Both the position numbers and the translations under genes were made by a program. Below the pieces are notes generated by a model. It worked only from the letters and a program-made list of their open reading frames with translations. It did no database searches and had not been told where the DNA came from. Shown here piece after piece: positions 56,717-64,000 of a stretch of DNA of 64,000 nt (its first letter is position 1; each line of letters starts with the position of its first letter). The DNA is from Siphlonurus alternatus (lineage: Eukaryota > Arthropoda > Insecta > Ephemeroptera > Siphlonuridae): NCBI GenBank assembly GCA_949825025.1, contig OX463784.1, forward strand, positions 3,391,668 through 3,455,667, written 5' to 3'.

Positions 56717-56814
56717 GAGTGTATATTTGATTATAAATAGAGGACCTCGAGTTATGTTTTAATTTTCAATGTCAATTTTTTTCAGATTTTTTGAATCCTC
56801 TCTAACTCCCTCAA

Positions 56815-57210
56815 AATCGATGGGAAAGACGCTGTGACGTCATAGTCATGCAAACCCGAGTTGAAATAAATTTCATATTTTCTTCGCTACTAAACTCTCC
56901 TCTCGTCTTTTCTCCTCTTATTCTGCACCATTTTAGAGGAAAAAAGAGGTGAAAAAGACGAGATTAAGTCTTTCTTCTTCTTCAGCATAAAATGTTAGAA
57001 ATATTATCTTCATTTCATCCTCACTTTGAGCGAAGAGGAAATAATATTTGTTTTAGAGGCAAAAAAATTAGGTTTAGGCGTGTAAAAGATGAGTCGAAAA
57101 CGTAATTTTTCAACTCGGGACGTTTTTCAAGAACTATGCTTGCGTGTTAAATAATTGCATGACTATGACGTCACAGCGTTCTGCAATACGATTTTAATAT
57201 TGTTAGAGGG
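56815..57210. mobile_element. MITE family I, copy split by family A copy 20
   Basis: Left half gacgctgtgacgtcatagtc, right half gcatgactatgacgtcacag. Family A copy 20 (56855-57119, cccgagttgaaataaatttc to gtaatttttcaactcggg) lies between. Confidence 0.82.
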
Positions 57211-57349
57211 GTCAAAAAATTATTAAAAAAATATTGGTGATTAATTTACATATTCCTCGAGGTCCTCGAGGTCATTATTTTTATGGAATAAAAAATTTCA
57301 ACGTTGACCAATCCACCGAAAAAAAATAAATATTTTTTTAATTTAATTT

Positions 57350-57676
57350 AAAGATTAATCTCAGTTACTGCTGGAGTCAAAGAATATTTCCTTGCAAACA
57401 AATCGAATGAAATAAATTTTAAAAAATCGAGAATGTTCTAAATCTTAATCTCTTATGGTTTGAGCAAATTCAGTCTTGCATGCTCCATTTCCGGTTTTCG
57501 TCCATAAGACCAATGTTAAACTTCTACCTCAGTTTTCTCACAAAACTGACAAGACAGATTTGCTTCAAAATTTGTATGCCACCTATTGATGGTGAGTTCT
57601 AAGTCCCCTGCAAGTTTTGTTACATTCAGGCGGTACGATTGCGAGATATCAATCTACTGAGATTCATCCTTAAGCT
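57350..57676 (-). repeat. Dispersed repeat R, copy 2 (inverted)
   Basis: aaaaaatcgagaatgttcta, ccatttccggttttcgtcca, gtatgccacctattgatggt and tctactgagattcatcctta are complements of 40958-41300. Confidence 0.75.
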
Positions 57677-58079
57677 CATATGTACTACAAAATGTTATGA
57701 AAATAAATTTTACATTTATAAGACCATCACGTATATATATTTTTTATCTCATAACTTCTCCAGTAAAATTCCACTATGCAGTATAATATAAGGGTTGGTT
57801 CATACAGTTTTATTATATAGGCTTGTCAATTCCACCCCTATATAAGGCAGTAGTGATGTTATTTAATGATATATTTGTGACCCTGGAAAACAATGTAGTG
57901 TCATTTGTTTTGAAAAATGTGTTTCACCCACGCAGCTGCTGGTAAATAAATTCTCCGGTCATTCTTCTTACAATAACAGCCCTTAGTTTAATTTATAGAA
58001 AGGACAGTGAGGGGTACACATCAGTACATCAAGAACGTTATTAGACTTGTTTGTACGTGTTGTCAATCAAGATAAAACA

Positions 58080-58710
58080 AGTTGAAATAATATTCATCAT
58101 TTATTCGGTATTAAGGGTAAGGAAAAGTCAATCAATTGTTTTTTTTAGTCCCATTTGATTAACATGTAACCCTTAGCAAATTCACAAAAATTCTAAAAAA
58201 AAAATTAGAGACACAGTTTTTAGTATACCTAAAAGCCATAGAAGAAATTTCAAGACAATTATTCGAGACGATTTTTTTAATTAATTTTTTAATTTTCAAC
58301 ACAAGGGCTTTCTCATGGAGAACCAAAATAGAAACTGAATTAAAAAAAAAAAAAAATCGTCTCGAAGTTTTTCTATGGCTTTTAGGTACTAAAAACTAAA
58401 ATTTGTTTCTCAAATTTTTGTGAATTTGCTAAGGTTTACATGTTAATTAAATGAGACTAAAAAATCAGCTGATTCGTGTTACTTTACCCTTAAGCTCTCT
58501 TCTCGTCTAATTCCCTCTTATTTTGCATCATTTTAGAGGAAAAAGACGAGATTACGTCTTCTTTCCTCTTATTGAGCACAAAATGTTAAAAATGTTGTCT
58601 TCATTTCATCCTCACTTTGAGCGAAGAGTTAATAAGATGTTCTTTAGAGGTAAAAGAATTAGGCTTAGACGTGTAAAGGACGAGTTGAAGACGTAATTTT
58701 TCAAACTATA
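58080..58710 (-). mobile_element. MITE family A, copy 21, interrupted by family C
   Basis: acaagttgaaataatattca ... attcggta, then, after the TTAA-flanked family C copy 4 (58115-58489), gctctcttctcgtctaattc to gtaatttttcaaact. Confidence 0.85.
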
Positions 58711-58756
58711 AAATAGGGAATACATTCACTTGTTTTAACTTTTTTTAGAAATATCA

Positions 58757-59125
58757 AAGAGGTGCGCTTGACCGGGTCCCGTCAGATCACCAAAGTCAAG
58801 CAGTGGCGAGCATGATTAGTAGTTGAATGGATGACCATTTTCAACAAAAAACACGTTTCCCACCCAGGGGTAAATTGTTGCGCTTTTCCACCAAGTGTGG
58901 TTTCCCTGGCTTTGGAAAAGATGTAGCGTCCATCCTAGCTTAAGTTTCCATGTTTCCCTCATTGTCAGTCGCAGGCAAATGCCGGGATGAATTGCAAGGC
59001 CGTGGCCGCCCCGGTTCCGGAAGAGCCCGCAAAACGCTGAGCAGATCATTTCACCCCATCTTATAGTGCACAAAAAGGGCAGTTTGTAAGTCGTAAAAAG
59101 CGAGAGGTCTGGTTCAGTAAACATC
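58757..59125 (+). mobile_element. 5S-headed SINE with a tRNA-SINE-type 3' part
   Basis: Head cttgaccgggtcccgtcaga / tcaccaaagtcaagcagtgg / gtagttgaatggatgacca, then core cgtccatcctagcttaagtt and gcaaatgccgggatgaattg, then ggccgtggccgccccggttc as in the tRNA-headed SINE at 16113. Confidence 0.72.
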
Positions 59126-59220
59126 AATACATCATCACCCCGGACATTTTACAACAGATAACATGTTTAGTTAATATATTATGAACAACGGACTTCACGA
59201 ACGTTATACCCTCGCATGAT

Positions 59221-59345
<125 letters not shown>

Positions 59346-59842
59346 CACCAAATATACGTACATATTAACATGTTACAAAAATAAAGATACTAAAGGAAAA
59401 AAAATGGTGAAATGGGTTATTTACAAGGTTATTACATGGAAATGGGTTATTTTATTATACGAAGTCATAAAACAAATTGTCAGAATAACAGTCTCATATT
59501 ATTCACTCACTGCACAAACCCATCAAATAATATTGGGTTGAAAATATTTGGGGATATGAGGGTCTTGATGCTGGCAGGGGCTGCATTCCAAGCATCCACG
59601 GTACGGTACTTAAACCCAAGCTTATGTGCAGAGGTACATGGCTTGGGAGGTATGAGTCTTGGGATTCCCTCAAGCCTTCTAAAAGAGTTGCCAGAGCGAA
59701 CGTTTTGCACAACATCAATATCAGTTTGACCAGTTAAACAACTGTCGAAAAAAGAAAGATCAAAATACAAAAATTGCAAATATATATATTTTTTTTTAGT
59801 GTTTTTTTTGAAAATGGTTACAATCAGATGGAGGAAAATCAT
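59346..59842 (-). pseudogene. LINE 3' end with ORF2 C-terminal fragment
   Basis: The minus-strand frame reads FFDSCLTGQTDIDVVQNVRS, GNSFRRLEGIPRLIPPKPC, then KYRTVDAWNAAPASIKTL and ends DGFVQ. W-N-x-x-P-x-x-I followed by a short tail is the typical LINE ORF2 C-terminus. The (AAAT)n tail follows. Confidence 0.6.
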
Positions 59843-60699
59843 TTTATTATATTCACATGCAGTCTAACAGATCTTACAGTTAGAATAACTGTATACACTA
59901 TGGCACCTAACTTTCCAGACTTTCGTCATCCTATGCTGGGATAAAAAGCAAAAGACGATCGCAGAGCGTAGTCGAATCTACCAAGTAAACTAAAATCTGT
60001 AATACTAATATATATATATATTTGTCAAAATTTGTTTGTTTCAGTCTTCATATATTTTCAAATGGTTAACTTTTTTTTAAATTAATTTCGCCTATACTTC
60101 TAACCCTATTATTAGTTACGTATTTGGCAAAGGAAGAGAACATTATTTAATTGAGAAATGTGACATGTCAATTAATTGGATTATAAGGGATGTTAAATTT
60201 ATGATTATTAAATTTGTTTTCAGTAAAGAAAGTTTATATAACTAGATACCATTTCTAAACTTTTAACAAATGTTAAATTACGCGCGCATTTTTTTGGCTA
60301 TGACGTCATCATCCACAATTACAACGTGGATTGTTCATTAAACGAATAATCTGTCTAAAATTACGTCGGATAAAAAATATAAATCATTCAACTAGTTATG
60401 AAAAAACTACGAGGAGTATAATGTAACAGAAAGAACACAAAAAAAATCATTTAATTTAATATTCAGATCATAATTTTAAATATATAATATAACATGTTGC
60501 CATATCCTTTACGGGGTAAGCCAGCAGCATTAATACCTTAGCTATCTGAGGGAAAAGGACGAGATTACGTCTTCTTTTCAGCTTAAAATGTAAAAAATAT
60601 TGAACCAAAACAAAATTACGTACACTAAATATAAGATTAACATTGAAACATTCCAACTACAGTCACGTGATGGAAGATTGACGAAGAAGTTGATAATTA

Positions 60700-60912
60700 A
60701 ATGTGACAGTCTTGATTTAGACGAGTCCCTTTTCTAACGAGCGGTCGTAAACCGAGGTCTTGTTTAACAGTCATTAAAAGTTCCCGCCATAAATTAACCC
60801 TCGATCTAATTGGCGGTCATTAGACGAGCGTAATTAGTCCCCCACTTACGGTAGGTAATGAGCCGCACGGGGGAAAATAACAGCGAGACTTGGAGATTGT
60901 TTACCATTAGAA
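60700..60912. promoter_or_regulatory. Unique non-repeat stretch, possible conserved regulatory element
   Basis: About 200 bp of balanced base composition with no family similarity and no long frame. It contains several TAAT/ATTA homeodomain cores (ggcggtcattagacgagcg, taattagtccccc, ggtaatgagccg, ccattag). Speculative. Confidence 0.2.
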
Positions 60913-60917
60913 GAAAC

Positions 60918-61047
60918 GATCGAGTTGAAATAAATTTCATCTTTTATTCACTATTAAGATCTCCTCTCGTCTAATTCCTTCTTATTTTGCACCATTTTAG
61001 AAGTAAAAAGAGGGAAATATATGAGATTACATCTTCTTCCCTATATT
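60918..61047 (-). mobile_element. MITE family A, copy 23 (right part lost)
   Basis: atcgagttgaaataaatttc to gagattacatcttcttccct; abuts copy 24 inverted. A small family A piece also lies at 60545-60600. Confidence 0.8.
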
Positions 61048-61290
61048 GAAAAATTACGTTTTCAACTCATCCTTAACACGTCTAAACGTAATCTTTTTAC
61101 GTCTAAAACAAATCTTATTTCCTCTTCGCTCAATGTGAGGATGAAGACAATATTTCTAACATTTTATGCTCAAGCAGAGGAAAAATGACATAATCTCGTC
61201 TTTCTTCCTCTAAAATGGTGCAAAATAAGAGGAAATTAGACGAGGAGACAGCTTGATAGTGAATAAAAAATTAAATTTATTTCAACTCGG
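61048..61290 (+). mobile_element. MITE family A, copy 24
   Basis: attgaaaaattacgttttca to aaatttatttcaactcggg. Confidence 0.85.
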
Positions 61291-61826
61291 GCTAACACAA
61301 ACATAACGTTCGTGGTTTCCAGAAGTGTATCCCCTGCAACATTTCACGTCTTGACTCCAGTTGATGTTTCCCTACTGAGTCAGAGATCAGACTCAAATTA
61401 ATAGAGGCTTCAAGTTAGTGCGCCTCGCAATGTTCATTTGTGTCACTAAGGTCCATCTTGCACTTGAAAATAAAGCAAGGTGTGTGTTTTTTTTTTACTT
61501 TTTTAATTTTACTTGGTTATAAATAACTTAAAAAATTCAAATTCTTCAATTATCAACTATATTTTTTTGGTTTGGACAAACGTTCCTTAATGAAATTTTC
61601 CCTACAAAATCTTCTTCTTGGGTGAATTCACGTTTGTTTGGTTTCTTTATACATAGGTTTAGATAGGACGGTGGGACACCGCAAAAATCAGCTGACTTGA
61701 AGCCTCTATTAAACTTTACGATCCAACATTACCTTCGCTAATGGAAGATTCAAGGACGACCAAAGAACACGGGATAAGTTGCTTAATTTATAATTTGTCA
61801 TATGAGATTTTTGAAAATTTTTGAAG
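61291..61826. other. Stretch without assigned features
   Basis: tagaggcttcaagttag (61402) and acttgaagcctctatta (61693) are inverted, suggesting the ends of a roughly 310-bp element. Otherwise nothing recognised. Confidence 0.35.
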
Positions 61827-62225
61827 GTCGAGCGTGGCGCAGTGCATTGACCGGTTCTCGTTAGATCACCGAAGTCAGGCTACGTCGAGCGTGGTTAGTA
61901 CTTGGATGGGTGACCGTTTCAAGTAGAAAATACGCTGCTCCCTCCCTGGGGTAAATTCGTCTCGCTTTCCACCCAGTGCAGTGATGCACTTGTGTGTGGT
62001 TCCTCAGGCTTTGGACATCGCTTTGGTCCATTGAGAAAAAGTAGAGGTGTCCGTCCTGACTGAGGTTTTCCACGGTTCCCTCAGTCTCACCTCAGCGAAT
62101 GCTGGGACGAGTAAGCATGCAGGCCGTGGCCACTATCCGTTCCCTACCTTATCCCTACCCAGTACCCCGCCGCGAGCTGTAAGCTCTTAGGGGTGTATCC
62201 TTGTAAAAAAAAAAAAAAAAAAAAA
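61827..62225 (+). mobile_element. 5S rRNA-derived SINE, best copy
   Basis: The head ccggttctcgttagatcacc / gaagtcaggctacgtcgagc / gtggttagtacttggatggg / tgaccg follows 5S rRNA over its internal promoter. Then a body, the core gtccgtcctgactgaggttt / ccctcagtctcacctc / gaatgctgggacgagtaag, the end gagctgtaagctcttagggg and a poly(A) tail. Confidence 0.9.
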
Positions 62226-62496
62226 ATATGTGGCAGAATTGCTCAGATTTGCTCTTTAAAAATTCAAATATAACTTTAATTGTAAGAAGATGAAGAGGTG
62301 ATGAAATGAGCAAAATTTTAGGTGCTAATTAAAAAATAAAAGCGGAATTTAGCACAGATTTTTAGCACACCATTTTAGTGAATTGATTTAACCTCTTGAA
62401 AGCCTTTTACCTTTATAACTACATAATGCATTGTCTAGAACTGTTTGGAATCTGCAGAAAAAGATAAGCTCTCCCAAACAGAAATTGCCAACTTAA

Positions 62497-62919
62497 AGGC
62501 GGATTCAGATGGCGACAACGGCGACGCGACGCGATTTTGTCACACAAGCTGTGAAATCCCATGCGGCGAGCGAATTCGCTGGGAATCGCGTTAATTACGA
62601 TGCTCTTTTTCTTTTAATCGCCCAATATGGCCGCCAATGGATGTTACAGCAAGTGCGCATTATTCGCGTCGCGTCGCATGGTAAAAATCGCCATGTGAAT
62701 CCACCTTAAGGTGGATTTTCATGGGCTATTTCCAGCCTGCGACGCGACGCGAATAAAGCGCACTTGCTGTAACATCCATTGGCGGCCATATTGGGCGATT
62801 AAAAGAAAAAGAGCATCGTAATTAACGCGATTACCAGCGAATTCACCGCCGCATAGGATTTCGCAGCTTTTACGTCAAATCGCGCCGCATCGCTTTTGTC
62901 GCTCATGAAAATCCACCTT
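62497..62919. mobile_element. Tandem pair of MITE family G copies sharing one TTAA
   Basis: 62497-62705 (aggcggattcagatggcgac to gccatgtgaatccacc) and 62710-62919 (ggtggattttcatgggctat to gctcatgaaaatccaccttt), opposite orientation, separated only by TTAA (62706-62709). Confidence 0.85.
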
Positions 62920-63464
62920 TATAGTTAAGATAAATTTTAAGTCTCAAAAGGTGACATTTGAAAGCCTTAATGTGTTTCTGAAACACGTTAAGTGTTTTGA
63001 ATTTGATTTCTAATACACGAGATGTGTCTTAAATAAGGGGGCATTTTATGAAACATTTTAGGCGTTTCTGAAACACTTTGTGAAACACCTTGTGAAACAC
63101 CTATTTCTGAGAATGTGCATTACACATTTCTATTTTTCTCTCGTATCCCCCTTATAACTTATAAAGAACTGCATTTCGTTCTGAAAACAACTTTGGTCAC
63201 ATAAGACAATGTTATCGCTAAAAGAGCGATGTTTTCTTTCCAGTAAAACTTTTCATGTAAAACATCACAAAGGGTTTGTTTTGACCCCTCAAAGTTCTCC
63301 CCCAACAATATATCTCTAATCTGGGACATTCCGCAGTTTGTGCTAGGGGAGGGGGAGACAACAATGCAATCGATTTTAATCAAGAATGTCCGATAAAATA
63401 CAGTACGCGGCAAGAAAATCGACCGCTAGGGACAAATTCAATTCATTTCATCAAATTCCATTTA

Positions 63465-63736
63465 CCCAAGTTGAAAAATTACGTCTTCAACTCATCCTTT
63501 ACACGTCTGAACCTATAATCTTTTTACCTCTAAAACATATCTTATTTCCTCGTAGCTCAAAGTAAGGATGAAATGAAGACAATATTTCTAACATTTTATA
63601 TTCAAGAAAAGGAAAAAAATACGTAATCTCGTCTTTTTCACCTATTTTTTACTTCTAAAATGGTGCAAAATAAGAGAAGAAAAGACGAGAGGAGAGCTTA
63701 ATAGCGAAGAAAAGATGAAAATTATTTCAACTCAGG
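63465..63736 (+). mobile_element. MITE family A, copy 25
   Basis: cccaagttgaaaaattacgt to aaaattatttcaactcagg; TA on both sides may be the target duplication. Confidence 0.88.
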
Positions 63737-64000
63737 TATACACATGGTATAATGCATGGGTACGATATAGGTCGTTAAAAAACAATGAAAAACGTAACAG
63801 AAGGCTACAAAAATTAAAATTTAACATCATCATTTTTACACCATAAAATTCAACACAACAATACTTTATTTTTTATTTTATAAAATTTATATCAGAGTAT
63901 TGTTGGTAATTTCCATAATCCTATGAGTGACAAACATAAGACAGTTGTTGATTTACATGTTAACCCCAATTTTGAATACCCCAATTAAAAGGGTACCTTG

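Overview
This is an AT-rich, repeat-dominated piece of an arthropod nuclear genome, most likely an insect. Two things suggest this. The tRNA- and 5S-derived SINEs carry a core (tttccatggtttcctcag ... gctgggatgg, or in one copy catcgtcactcc ... caaatgccgggg) that I associate from memory with polyneopteran-type insects. The one host gene I can support is an animal NMDA-receptor-like gene whose short exons have GT-AG borders and compatible phases. Species placement is uncertain. One 200-base assembly gap lies at 18518-18717.

Host gene. The minus strand from about 12831 down to 679 holds the 5' half of an NMDA-type ionotropic glutamate receptor, closest by eye to the GluN3 subunit. A start codon with a signal peptide lies at 12745. 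Exons follow at 11540-11369, 10620-10443 and 8055-7331, covering the amino-terminal domain, and at 904-679, the start of ligand-binding lobe S1. Codon phases agree across exons 1-4 but not from exon 4 to exon 5, so at least one short exon is missing between 7331 and 904. The rest of the gene (S1, channel, S2) lies off the left edge. Its introns are packed with MITEs, SINEs and palindromes, and one intron holds a tandem array of AGGTCA nuclear-receptor half-sites.

Rest of the window (about 12.8-64 kb). I found no host gene with confidence. The sequence is a mosaic of nested mobile elements: one MITE family (called A here) with about 25 copies; several palindromic MITE families (B, C, D, E, F, G, H, I, J, K, L, M, N, P, Q, T, V), several of them in TTAA targets and others with TA or 3-bp targets; 5S- and tRNA-headed SINEs sharing one core; three LINE fragments, one inserted in a family C MITE with an 11-bp target duplication; a 4.3-kb foldback element (49516-53856) with arms of about 1.16 kb, a 6-bp target duplication and a nested hAT MITE; and a 1.9-kb element with a 10-bp target duplication (44732-46644), built of inverted arrays of a 60-bp (4 x 15) repeat around a coding-like insert. 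At 5757-6143 a long palindrome carries two facing, well-formed type I hammerhead ribozymes, as found in Penelope-like elements and retrozymes. Simple repeats include a (TGTC)n/(TC)n array of about 480 bp.

MITE and SINE family letters are my own labels for this window. All family assignments come from reading the sequence without database searches.
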